This document shows, piece after piece, positions 1 to 7,118 of a DNA stretch of 37,634 bases. This stretch comes from Flavobacterium sp. Its GTDB lineage: Bacteria > Bacteroidota > Bacteroidia > Flavobacteriales > Flavobacteriaceae. The notes under the pieces are model-generated. The model did not search any database. It was not told the origin of the DNA and saw only the letters and a program-made list of their open reading frames with translations. The position numbers were made by a program, and so were the translations under genes. The stretch's first letter is position 1, and each line of letters starts with the position of its first letter. Location: contig JACMPO010000101.1 of assembly GCA_014377455.1 (NCBI GenBank), positions 1 through 37,634 of the forward strand. Reading direction: 5' to 3'.

Positions 1-45
1 GTCTCTTAAAATGGTGAGTGAGTTGTGTTGTCCTATTTGTAGCAT
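1..45 (-). CDS. CvfB-like S1 RNA-binding protein, N-terminal fragment
   Basis: Only the first 15 codons are in the window, read leftwards from an ATG at 43-45 (MLQIGQHNSLTILRD) and running off the left edge. The pattern 'IGQxNxLTILR' is how CvfB/YitL-type S1-domain proteins of Bacteroidetes begin, which is the only basis for the name. These proteins carry tandem S1 RNA-binding domains and act in the cytoplasm. A perfect -7 box (TACATTTG on the minus strand) lies at 63-70, 18 bases before the ATG, and supports this as a true gene start. The identification rests on very few residues. Confidence 0.55.
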   Translation of the reverse strand, partial: MLQIGQHNSLTILRD

Positions 46-62
46 AATTTTCTTAATTTTTA

Positions 63-70
63 CAAATGTA
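63..70 (-). promoter_or_regulatory. -7 promoter box for the leftward CvfB-like gene
   Basis: The minus strand reads TACATTTG, a perfect match to the Bacteroidetes -7 consensus TAnnTTTG, 18 bases before the ATG at 45. No convincing -33 TTG is seen at the right spacing. Confidence 0.4.
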
Positions 71-362
71 CAAAATAGATTTTTTTAAATTTAAAAACTG
101 TGATGCCTACATTTTTTTAATTATAATGACATTAGTAATTATATTTTTCAACAATCTTATTTTTAAAATCAAAGAAAAATTTTAGTAAAAATTCAAACAA
201 TTTAATTTAATTTTAATAATGTGATATAAATTTGTACAGTTTTACAATAAAAATTTTAGTTTTGTTATTTATAATTCCATTATTTCGATAGCAATTGTGA
301 TTTATTAATATTTAAATTTTGGATTTTTATTAAGAATAAAAAGATTGGCATGATTATAAAGG

Positions 363-370
363 TATATTTG
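363..370 (+). promoter_or_regulatory. -7 promoter box for the AraC-type regulator
   Basis: TATATTTG matches TAnnTTTG and lies 54 bases before the ATG at 425, giving a leader of roughly 45-50 bases. A TTG at 345-347 is only 15 bases upstream, shorter than the usual -33 spacing. A second match (TAAATTTG, 415-422) almost touches the ATG and is less likely to drive this gene. Confidence 0.35.
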
Positions 371-424
371 TAATAAGTCAAAATTTATAGTATAGACTTA
401 CATTTTTTTATAATTAAATTTGAA

Positions 425-970
425 ATGAGGCTACAAATTAAATATGATATTAATATTGCTTGTAAAGTAATTTTGCAAGAACAATTAGAAAAAATTGGCA
501 TTCCATTTACAGTTTCTGGCATGGGAGAATTAGAAATAGACGATAAAGTTTCGCCTATTTCACTTATAGAGCTGGCAAATGCTATTCAAAAATATGGTAT
601 TAAAATTATTGACAATCCTAAAAATGCCTTTGTTCAAAGAGTAAAAGACACCATTATAGAAATTGTACATCAAGAAAATGCACAACAAACATTAAAAGTT
701 TCGGTATATCTTGCCGAAAAATTAAATTTTAGTTACGGATATATTTCAACAGTTTTCTCAGAAGTTACGCATACATCTATAGAAAATTTTATTATTATTC
801 ATAAAATAGAACGAGCCAAAGTGTTATTGGTCGAAAAAAATTTAACTTTAACTGAAATTGCTTGGCTGTTAAATTACAGCAGTGTGGCACATTTGTCAAA
901 TCAATTTAAAAAAACTACGGGATTAACACCTACAGCATTTTTAAGAATTATAAAAAAGAGATCTGAATAA
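425..970 (+). CDS. AraC-family transcriptional regulator (helix-turn-helix)
   Basis: This 181-residue protein ends in an AraC/XylS-type DNA-binding domain at about residues 75-178. The second helix-turn-helix shows the family signature: 'LTLTEIAWLLNYSSVAHLSNQFKKTTGLTP' compares well with the usual 'hsIxEIAxxxGFxsxsxFsrxFKkxxGxTP'. The first ~65 residues are not a recognisable ligand domain; they are too short for a cupin or periplasmic sensor and may mediate dimerisation. The gene is followed 35 bases later by a response regulator and kinase on the same strand. It may therefore be co-transcribed with that two-component pair, which could feed its regulation. The ATG at 425 is the first in frame. 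DNA binding is well supported; the target genes are unknown. Confidence 0.85.
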   Translation: MRLQIKYDINIACKVILQEQLEKIGIPFTVSGMGELEIDDKVSPISLIELANAIQKYGIKIIDNPKNAFVQRVKDTIIEIVHQENAQQTLKVSVYLAEKLNFSYGYISTVFSEVTHTSIENFIIIHKIERAKVLLVEKNLTLTEIAWLLNYSSVAHLSNQFKKTTGLTPTAFLRIIKKRSE

Positions 971-1005
971 AAATTAAAATTTATACTAACCAATACTATA
1001 TCTAA

Positions 1006-1452
1006 ATGGAAAATAGCCCAATGCATATAATTTTAGCCGATGATGACGAAGACGATAGAATGTTTTTTAAAGATGCTATTTATGAATTAAAGGTAAAAAC
1101 TAAAGTAACTCTAGTAAATGATGGAGTAGAGATGATGGATTATTTGAACAATCCAGACAATACTTTGCCTAATGTAATTTTTTTAGATTTAAATATGCCT
1201 CGCAAAAATGGGATGGAATGTTTAAAAGAAATTAGAAGTAATTCTGTTTTAAAAAATTTATCAATTGCAATTTACTCCACTTCTGCCTCTGAAGAAGATA
1301 TTGAAGAAACTTTTGTAAAAGGAGCCAATATTTATATCAAGAAACCAAATGATTTTAATGAATTGAAAAAAATACTTTCAGACGTTATTCACTTAAATTG
1401 GCAGTATCATACTAGTGGTTTGAACAAAGATAATTTCATGTTAAGCATTTGA
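1006..1452 (+). CDS. Single-domain response regulator (CheY/Rcp1-like)
   Basis: The 148-residue protein is a stand-alone receiver domain with no output domain. The acidic pocket is visible at residues 12-14 (LADDDEDD), the phospho-accepting aspartate is D61 in 'VIFLDLNMP', the Thr/Ser switch lies in 'YSTSAS' (about 90-95), and the conserved lysine is K113 in 'IKKPNDF'. The spacing resembles Rcp1, the regulator paired with phytochrome-like kinases. The stop (1450-1452) overlaps the TTG start of the kinase gene, so the two are almost certainly co-transcribed and translationally coupled. Without a DNA-binding domain it probably acts through protein contact or as a phosphate shuttle. The final ~18 residues, after the receiver fold, are unassigned. 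Confidence 0.9.
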   Translation: MENSPMHIILADDDEDDRMFFKDAIYELKVKTKVTLVNDGVEMMDYLNNPDNTLPNVIFLDLNMPRKNGMECLKEIRSNSVLKNLSIAIYSTSASEEDIEETFVKGANIYIKKPNDFNELKKILSDVIHLNWQYHTSGLNKDNFMLSI

Positions 1453-3245
1453 ACAATAATAGATTAAATATTAAAAAAGATAAATTTTCATCACTATTTC
1501 TGAATGGTGCTTTTTTTGTTGGTGCCTTAATAATTATATTTTTAGTAATTGTATGTTACAAGCAACTTAAAGAGGTCACCAAATCTGAAGCGATAATAAC
1601 ACATTCACATCTGGTTAATTCGAAGTTAGAAAAACTAATTTCGTTGGTTAAAGATGGAGAGACGAGTCAAAGTTGCTATTTGTTAACTAGTGACAGTATC
1701 TTTATAAAATCTCATAATAAACTAAAAAGCAAAATTGAAAACTCTTTTTTAGAACTTAAAAGTTTACTTTCGGATAACAAAATTCAAATTCAAAATTTAA
1801 ACTCGTTACGAATTTTGGTTGATAAGAAGTTTGTTATTTTACAAAAAACTATAAAAATTCATAATGTCAATGCTAGTAAAGAGTCTCTAATTAAGAATTT
1901 ATACATTGGAAAAATTACGATGGACAACATTGAAGTTAAAGCCAATGAAATGATTAATGTAGAGATGAAGTTATTAATTCAAAGGAATGCTAACTTTATA
2001 TTTGTCAAAGAATATTCCCCTAAATTATTTTTAGCCGTAACATTTTTTATAATATTTATTTTTGTGAGTGCCTATTTCAAAATTAATTTTGACATCAAAA
2101 AACTCACTAAATCTAACAATGATTTATTGATAAATAGAGAGACCTTTGAACATGCAGAACAAATTGCCAAAATTAGTTCATGGAGTTATAATACTAATAG
2201 TAAAAAAATTTATTTTTCGGATAATGTATTCAGGATGTTGGGGTTCGAGCCAAATGAATTTCCGTCCACAATGGAAGGATATATGGAATTTATTTTGCCT
2301 GAGGATAGACAAATTATTATAGATGGAATGAATGAAGCTACCGAAAAAGATAAACCCTCACTGACTTTTTACAGAATAAAAAGAAAAGACGGCGAGATTA
2401 GATTCATGAAATCAAGTGGGAAAACGATAATTGATAATTATGGTAACAAACTCCGAATTGGTGTTAATAGTGATATTACCGAACAAAATAAAAAAGATAG
2501 AATTCTAGAAGAGAAAATATTCGATTTAGAACGATCTAATAATGAATTACTTTCATTTAATCATGTTGCAAGTCACGATCTACAAGAACCACTTAGAAAA
2601 ATTCAGACTTTTATATCCAGAATATTTTCAGACCAAGAAAATTCATTTTCAGCAAAATCAACAGAATATTTTGCTAAAACACAAACTGCGGCAAATAAAA
2701 TGCAGAAATTAATTGATGATTTATTACAATTTTCTAGAACAAATAAATCGAACAAAGTACTAAAAATATCAGATTTAAATCAATTATTAGAAAGTACAAA
2801 ACAAGAAATTGCCCATTTGATTGAAGAAAAAAATGCTATAATAGAATCTGATAATCTACCAACTCTTGATGTTATCCCTTTTCAAATTCAACAATTGTTT
2901 AGTAATTTGATAGGAAATTCCCTTAAATACAGTAAAGATTCTGTAAAACCTGTTATTAAGATTAAATATGAATTGGTTGATGGAGGCATTATTCCAAATT
3001 ATGTTAATATTAATAACCTGTCTTTTCACAAGATATCTATTACTGATAACGGTATTGGATTTGATCAGCAATATGCAAGTACTATTTTTGTTCTCTTTCA
3101 ACGGTTGCATAAAGAAAGTAATTATCAAGGCACTGGAATTGGGCTTACGATTTGCAAAAAAATTGTAGAAAATCACAAAGGATTTATTTTTGCAGAAAGC
3201 AAACCTAACGAAGGATCTAAGTTTACGTTTTTCATTCCAAGCTAG
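1449..3245 (+). CDS. Sensor histidine kinase (CHASE3-PAS-HisKA-HATPase)
   Basis: This 598-residue inner-membrane kinase has a membrane segment at about 15-37, a CHASE3-like periplasmic region (about 40-185, with the typical 'GETSQSCYLLTSD') and a second membrane segment near 190-212. A PAS/PAC domain follows (about 230-345), then the HisKA box 'SHDLQEPLRK' with phospho-accepting H376. The HATPase domain shows the N box around N490 ('GNSLKYS') and G boxes 'DNGIGFD' and 'GTGIGLTICKK'. The H-box type is that of phytochrome-like kinases that partner with Rcp1-like regulators, matching the upstream gene. The start is a TTG at 1449 overlapping the preceding stop in TTGA; no nearby ATG would keep the first membrane segment. 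The signal is unknown. Confidence 0.9.
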   Translation: MNNNRLNIKKDKFSSLFLNGAFFVGALIIIFLVIVCYKQLKEVTKSEAIITHSHLVNSKLEKLISLVKDGETSQSCYLLTSDSIFIKSHNKLKSKIENSFLELKSLLSDNKIQIQNLNSLRILVDKKFVILQKTIKIHNVNASKESLIKNLYIGKITMDNIEVKANEMINVEMKLLIQRNANFIFVKEYSPKLFLAVTFFIIFIFVSAYFKINFDIKKLTKSNNDLLINRETFEHAEQIAKISSWSYNTNSKKIYFSDNVFRMLGFEPNEFPSTMEGYMEFILPEDRQIIIDGMNEATEKDKPSLTFYRIKRKDGEIRFMKSSGKTIIDNYGNKLRIGVNSDITEQNKKDRILEEKIFDLERSNNELLSFNHVASHDLQEPLRKIQTFISRIFSDQENSFSAKSTEYFAKTQTAANKMQKLIDDLLQFSRTNKSNKVLKISDLNQLLESTKQEIAHLIEEKNAIIESDNLPTLDVIPFQIQQLFSNLIGNSLKYSKDSVKPVIKIKYELVDGGIIPNYVNINNLSFHKISITDNGIGFDQQYASTIFVLFQRLHKESNYQGTGIGLTICKKIVENHKGFIFAESKPNEGSKFTFFIPS

Positions 3246-3307
3246 CTACGAATTTAATTTTGTAACCATTTACCATAATTGTGTAATTTAATGCGTTAGT
3301 ATTAAAA

Positions 3308-3315
3308 TACATTTG
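3308..3315 (+). promoter_or_regulatory. -7 promoter box before the 94-residue gene
   Basis: TACATTTG matches TAnnTTTG, 61 bases before the ATG at 3377. Another match (TAATTTTG) occurs at 3255-3262. Neither has a well-spaced -33 TTG. Confidence 0.35.
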
Positions 3316-3376
3316 TAAATAGTTTATTTTCATTATTTATAAATATAATTTAGATTTAAATATATAAAATTTTTTT

Positions 3377-3661
3377 ATGATAGCTAGAATCGAAATGTTA
3401 GAAAAGTTAGGGTTCACATCAAAATTTAATTTGTCAAATGATAAATTAAAATCTAATGAGAGTAATAATATTTACAGTTCCCAACAGGTAAAATTTGCTC
3501 AATTGTACCAATCTATTTCCGATAGCGAAAAAAGTTTTGATATATATGCTATACAAACTGTTAATGGTGAACGTGGACTGTTATTAAATCAAATTACGGT
3601 TAATAGTGAAATTAGCACCATAAAATTTATTAGTGAAATGTTGAATCATCCGCAGAGTTAA
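3377..3661 (+). CDS. Hypothetical 94-residue protein
   Basis: I do not recognise this protein. It has no signal peptide, no membrane segment and no cysteines. The first half is polar and rich in Asn, Ser and Lys; the second half alternates as in a small alpha/beta fold ('FDIYAIQTVNGERGLLLNQITVN', then a helix 'ISTIKFISEMLNHP'). It starts with an ATG after a very A+T-rich leader with a -7 box at 3308-3315. It lies alone between the kinase and the broken SET gene. The balanced composition and ordinary codon use favour a real gene over a chance frame, but the function is unknown. Confidence 0.55.
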   Translation: MIARIEMLEKLGFTSKFNLSNDKLKSNESNNIYSSQQVKFAQLYQSISDSEKSFDIYAIQTVNGERGLLLNQITVNSEISTIKFISEMLNHPQS

Positions 3662-3686
3662 ATTAGCTTTAACATTAACAATGGTT

Positions 3687-3694
3687 TACATTTG
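3687..3694 (+). promoter_or_regulatory. -7 promoter box for the SET-domain gene
   Basis: TACATTTG matches TAnnTTTG and lies 22 bases before the ATG at 3717. It sits just after the alternative upstream ATG at 3681, so that codon would not be in the transcript; this decides the start at 3717. Confidence 0.45.
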
Positions 3695-3716
3695 TATTCT
3701 TACTAATATATTGCAA

Positions 3717-4157
3717 ATGAACAAAGTTTTAAATGATAATCAGATAAATGCACCCGAAAGCGATTATTTATTTATAAATCATTCCCAGATTTCTAATGCA
3801 GGTTTTGGATTATATACTGCAGTTACAATTTATAAAGATGAAATAATATCTGTATTTAAAGGTAAAATATTATCAAATGAAAAAGCATTTGCTTTAGCAT
3901 AAAAAGGAAAAAACCTATACTTTATGAATCTTCCAAATGGCACTATTCTCGATTGCCAAAATTCTAATTGCTTTGCTAAATTTGCCAACGATGCTTTTGG
4001 ATTTTACAAATCAAATTTCAAAAACAATTGTAAAATTACTTTAAATGACAACGGAAATGTTTGTTTAGTAGCTACTAGAAATATTAAAGATTGTGAAGAA
4101 GTTTTTTGCAATTACGGTAAAAGTTATTGGAAAAATCAACTTAAACCAACTCCTTAA
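3717..4157 (+). pseudogene. SET-domain protein, interrupted by an in-frame TAA
   Basis: Read through a single stop codon at 3900-3902, this frame encodes a ~146-residue SET-domain protein, a family that methylates protein lysines using S-adenosylmethionine. Before the stop the frame has 'SQISNAGFGLYTA' and 'VFKGKIL', the first SET strands. After the stop it has 'NCFAKFANDAFGFY' (the cofactor-binding N-H region, here K-F-A-N-D) and 'EVFCNYGKSYWKN', the C-terminal tyrosine motif. Both halves are in the same frame, so a substitution, not an indel, made the stop at codon 62. The next codons (K-G-K-N-L-Y-F) still read like the family. An ATG at 3924 could start a separate C-terminal piece, but neither half alone would have both the cofactor site and the full fold. 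The end overlaps the convergent menD by 17 bases. Confidence 0.75.
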
Positions 4158-5799
4158 AATAGTTTAACAAAACACCATCGTTTAGTAATGTAGGTGTAAA
4201 TACTTCTAAAATAACTGCTTTTTCATACTGACTAAAAATAGTATTTAGTTTTGATTTTAATGATTTTTCATCACTAGCAATGTGATAGTCCATATTATAC
4301 ATCTTTGCCATGTTTTGAGCTGTTAAGCAGTGCGCAGTTTCAAAAAAAGTATTAAAAACAGGAGTTTCATCATGTCCTGGAAGAATTCTGAAAATTCCAC
4401 CACCTCCGTTATTAATAATTATAATTTTAAAATTTTTAGGGATGTAATTGTTCCACAGCGCATTACTATCGTATAAAAAACCTACATCACCAGTTATGAA
4501 TGTTGTTTGTTTATTACTACCTATGGCAGCACCTATGGCAGTTGAAGTACTTCCATCGATTCCACTAGTTCCTCTGTTACTAAATACTTCAATACTAGAT
4601 TCAATGTCGAAAAGTTGGGCATATCTTATAGGCGAACTATTACTTATTTGCAACTGAGAATTTTTTGGTAAATTAGATAATAGGATCTCAAAGGCTTTAA
4701 AATCAGTAAATGGAATTTTGGCTAAATATTCTTCAGTTTTTAGTTTTCGTAGTTTTTTTATAGTTTGAAAATAATTGTTATAATTACTTTTTATAGCAAC
4801 ATTATTTCTAAATATGTTTTCAAAAAACAAATTTGGTTTAACCACAACGTGTTGCGTTAGACAACCAAAAGTATCGTAAGCGCGAAGTAAATCAATATGC
4901 CAATGATGCATTGGAGGATAATTTCTTAACAATGCTTTAATTCTTTTTGAAACAATCATCCCTCCAAAAGTTACCAATAAATCGGGCTGAAATTCTTTAA
5001 AATCTTGTTCTGAAAATGGTGTAATGATGCTATCAATAGTATTTATAAATTTTGGATGATGCAGGTTGCTTGTTGTTTCAATCATCACAACTACCGAATC
5101 GTCATTTGCAAGTTGATCCAAATAGAGTTGTTCTATTTCATTAGGATAATTTACCCCTACAAGAATTAATTTTTTAGCCGATTGTTCCCAAATAGTTGTG
5201 TATTGGTTAATATTTTCTACAAACAATTGATTTTTATTTTCTTCTGAAAATATTTTAGGATTAACAGCTAATTCAATTGTAGTTTCATACAATGGTTCTT
5301 CAAACGGAACATTAATGTGAACTGGACCTTTTTTATTTATAGCACAATTTAACGCATCATTGATTTTTAAATCGTTTTCATCTGAGGCATTTTCATCTAA
5401 ATTAGCATTAAATAATGAATGATTTGAAAATACATTTTCCTGACGTATTGTTTGCCCATCGCCAATGTCGATTTTACTTTGAGGTCGATCAGCAGAAATT
5501 ACTACAAAAGGAATTTGACTATAAAATGCTTCTGAAAAAGCGGGATAATAATTTAGTAATGCCGATCCTGAGGTGCAAACTACGGCTACTGTTTTTTGAG
5601 TTTGCTGTGCAATTCCCAATGCAAAAAAACCAGCACAACGTTCGTCAGCAATGCTGTAACAAGTAAAATCAGGATGATTTACAAATCCAATAGTTAAAGG
5701 TGCATTTCTTGAACCTGGAGAAATTATTATGGTAATTAAACCTTTTGCAAGACAAATTTCGATTACAGATTGTGCTAAAGGAATTTTTGGATAAATCAT
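4141..5799 (-). CDS. menD: 2-succinyl-5-enolpyruvyl-6-hydroxy-3-cyclohexene-1-carboxylate synthase (MenD)
   Basis: MenD joins isochorismate with the succinic semialdehyde unit derived from 2-oxoglutarate, using thiamine diphosphate and Mg2+, in menaquinone synthesis in the cytoplasm. The 552-residue length is usual. The N-terminal motif 'SPGSRNAPLT', then 'DERCAGFFALG' and 'CTSGSALLNYYPAFSEA' are MenD hallmarks. The C-terminal ThDP/Mg2+ motif 'GDVGFLYDSNALWN' ending in 'INNGGGGIFRILPG' is intact. The ATG at 5799 gives the normal N-terminus (MIYPKIPLAQ). A -7 box at 5839-5846 fits a leader of about 30-35 bases. The other menaquinone gene seen here, menE, is 20 kb away, so the pathway genes are dispersed within this window. 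Confidence 0.95.
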   Translation of the reverse strand: MIYPKIPLAQSVIEICLAKGLITIIISPGSRNAPLTIGFVNHPDFTCYSIADERCAGFFALGIAQQTQKTVAVVCTSGSALLNYYPAFSEAFYSQIPFVVISADRPQSKIDIGDGQTIRQENVFSNHSLFNANLDENASDENDLKINDALNCAINKKGPVHINVPFEEPLYETTIELAVNPKIFSEENKNQLFVENINQYTTIWEQSAKKLILVGVNYPNEIEQLYLDQLANDDSVVVMIETTSNLHHPKFINTIDSIITPFSEQDFKEFQPDLLVTFGGMIVSKRIKALLRNYPPMHHWHIDLLRAYDTFGCLTQHVVVKPNLFFENIFRNNVAIKSNYNNYFQTIKKLRKLKTEEYLAKIPFTDFKAFEILLSNLPKNSQLQISNSSPIRYAQLFDIESSIEVFSNRGTSGIDGSTSTAIGAAIGSNKQTTFITGDVGFLYDSNALWNNYIPKNFKIIIINNGGGGIFRILPGHDETPVFNTFFETAHCLTAQNMAKMYNMDYHIASDEKSLKSKLNTIFSQYEKAVILEVFTPTLLNDGVLLNYFKELV

Positions 5800-5838
5800 A
5801 CGTACTCTTAATCAAAAATGCTTTGATTTCTATAGATG

Positions 5839-5846
5839 CAAAGTTA
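5839..5846 (-). promoter_or_regulatory. -7 promoter box for menD
   Basis: The minus strand reads TAACTTTG, a match to TAnnTTTG, 40 bases before the menD ATG. No -33 TTG at normal spacing is evident. Confidence 0.4.
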
Positions 5847-5903
5847 CAAACTAGTATAGGAATTTTAAGTATTTTATGATTTTTTTAAAACAACAAGAAA
5901 CAC

Positions 5904-5911
5904 TATTTTTG
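5904..5911 (+). promoter_or_regulatory. -7 promoter box abutting the GNAT start
   Basis: TATTTTTG matches TAnnTTTG and ends only four bases before the ATG at 5916. Transcription would then begin at or next to the start codon, giving a leaderless or near-leaderless mRNA. No -33 TTG is visible at the usual spacing. Confidence 0.4.
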
Positions 5912-5915
5912 GACT

Positions 5916-6419
5916 ATGGAAACGAATATAATTAACATTAGACCGTATCATGAAAATGATGTTTATGAAATTTTAAATATCATAAACTATAATATTTTAA
6001 ATTCTACTGCTTTATATGATTATTCTGAAAGATCGTTAGCAAATCAGAAAGTTATTTTTGAAGAAAAATTATCTAAAAATTTCCCTATTTTTGTAGCAAC
6101 TGAAAATGAAAATATTGTTGGTTTTGGTTATTACAGTGAATTCCGTTTTCGTGAAGCTTATAAATTTACTGTTGAACATTCTGTTTACGCTCATCCAAAT
6201 CATATCGGAAAAGGAATAGGGAAAATGATTCTTGAAGAACTTATTTCACGTGCTAAAACTCAAAACCTACACACCATGATTGGTGTTATTGATTCTGAAA
6301 ACCAGGGAAGTATAGACTTTCATAAAAAATTTGGATTTGAAATTGTTGGAACTATTCGAGAATCTGGATTTAAATTTGACCGCTGGTTGCATTCTATTAT
6401 TATGCAAAAAATGTTGTAG
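5916..6419 (+). CDS. GNAT-family N-acetyltransferase (phosphinothricin acetyltransferase-like)
   Basis: The 167-residue protein is a single GNAT domain that transfers acetyl from acetyl-CoA to an amine. It follows the Pat/YncA-like subfamily: N-terminal 'INIRPYHENDVYEILNIINYNI', a central 'VGFGYYSEFRFREAYKFTVEHSVYAHP' and the acetyl-CoA loop 'HIGKGIGKMILEEL' (about residues 95-108). The C-terminal 'NQGSIDFHKKFGFEIVGTIRESGFKFDRWL' is typical of this group. Members act on phosphinothricin, methionine sulfoximine or other amino-acid analogues, so the natural substrate cannot be fixed. The first ATG is needed for the first beta strand. The gene is divergent from menD. Confidence 0.9.
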   Translation: METNIINIRPYHENDVYEILNIINYNILNSTALYDYSERSLANQKVIFEEKLSKNFPIFVATENENIVGFGYYSEFRFREAYKFTVEHSVYAHPNHIGKGIGKMILEELISRAKTQNLHTMIGVIDSENQGSIDFHKKFGFEIVGTIRESGFKFDRWLHSIIMQKML

Positions 6420-6420
6420 T

Positions 6421-6804
6421 TTATTTTAAAATCGAAGCGATGTTGGGCTTAAAATAATTTGGCCCTTTTAACACTTTTCCATCTTCTCTATATATTGGAT
6501 TTCCCTTTGCATCGAGTTTACTCATATTGCTTCTTTGAATTTCATCAAATACTTCTTCAATTTTATTTTGTAAACCGTGTTCAATAATTGTCCCACATAA
6601 AATGTAAAGCATATCTCCTAAGGCATCTGCAATTTCTACTGTGTCATTATTTTGAACTGCTTGTAAGTATTCTTCATTTTCTTCTTTCATTAAATTAAAA
6701 CGAAGCATATTTTTCTGTTCACCTAAATTGCCTTTGATCATTTCACTAAAACCTAGTTTAAAAGCGGTGTGAAATTGTTTTACAGCATTAATTTGTTTTT
6801 GCAT
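6421..6804 (-). CDS. MazG-like nucleotide pyrophosphohydrolase
   Basis: This 127-residue all-alpha protein belongs to the MazG/HisE-like NTP pyrophosphohydrolase superfamily, which hydrolyses nucleoside triphosphates to monophosphate and pyrophosphate using Mg2+. The metal-binding acidic motifs are present: 'KEENEEY' (about 41-47) and 'EIADALGDMLYIL' (about 57-69). The C-terminal 'EIQRSNMSKLDAKGNPIYREDGKVLKGPNYFKP' is characteristic of the short single-domain family in Bacteroidetes and of phage relatives. The likely role is house-cleaning of abnormal nucleotides. It is convergent with the GNAT gene, with one base between the stop codons. Confidence 0.88.
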   Translation of the reverse strand: MQKQINAVKQFHTAFKLGFSEMIKGNLGEQKNMLRFNLMKEENEEYLQAVQNNDTVEIADALGDMLYILCGTIIEHGLQNKIEEVFDEIQRSNMSKLDAKGNPIYREDGKVLKGPNYFKPNIASILK

Positions 6805-6855
6805 TGATTTAAAATTTAATATGAAACTAAAGTACTCTTTTTGAATTGAATTTAA

Positions 6856-6863
6856 TAAATTTG
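6856..6863 (+). promoter_or_regulatory. -7 promoter box for the small membrane protein
   Basis: TAAATTTG matches TAnnTTTG, 15 bases before the ATG at 6879. It lies after the alternative TTG start at 6846, which argues against that start. Confidence 0.35.
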
Positions 6864-6878
6864 TTAAAAATATTATAT

Positions 6879-7067
6879 ATGTTTACATTAGGTCAATGGA
6901 TTTTTGCCGCACTTTTTTTAATAGCTTTTATAATTGCTATGAAAATAGCTTACGGAAAAGATAAAGTATTACACAATCAGTTTTATAAGGGTAATTACAA
7001 AATTTTATTAGGATTTTTAGGCTTCATTTTAATATTATTTTTAATAAAAATTGTATTCCGTCACTAG
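6879..7067 (+). CDS. Small two-span membrane protein
   Basis: Starting at the ATG at 6879, this 62-residue protein begins 'MFTLGQWIFAALFLIAFIIAM'. It has one membrane segment at about 5-23, a basic loop ('YGKDKVLHNQFYKGNYK') and a second segment at about 42-58. The longer reading from TTG at 6846 adds 11 residues but begins upstream of the likely promoter. The hydrophobic pattern and basic loop look like a real small inner-membrane protein of the kind seen in Flavobacterium genomes. Its function is unknown. Confidence 0.65.
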   Translation: MFTLGQWIFAALFLIAFIIAMKIAYGKDKVLHNQFYKGNYKILLGFLGFILILFLIKIVFRH

Positions 7068-7118
7068 TATTGAAAAATAATTACAATTATTATCAATTTA
7101 AAAAAGCGATCCACATTT

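Larger units (their letters stand above)
46..424. other. A+T-rich intergenic region
   Basis: This 379-base gap separates two divergent genes. It is very rich in A and T and has no open frame of note. It holds the leftward -7 box at 63-70 and a rightward one at 363-370. I see no RNA gene, strong hairpin or repeat in it. Confidence 0.5.

Noticed and set aside
3681..3902. 73-codon frame as an independent small gene
   Set aside because: It is the N-terminal part of the SET gene; its upstream ATG precedes the promoter box, and its fold is incomplete without the part after the TAA.
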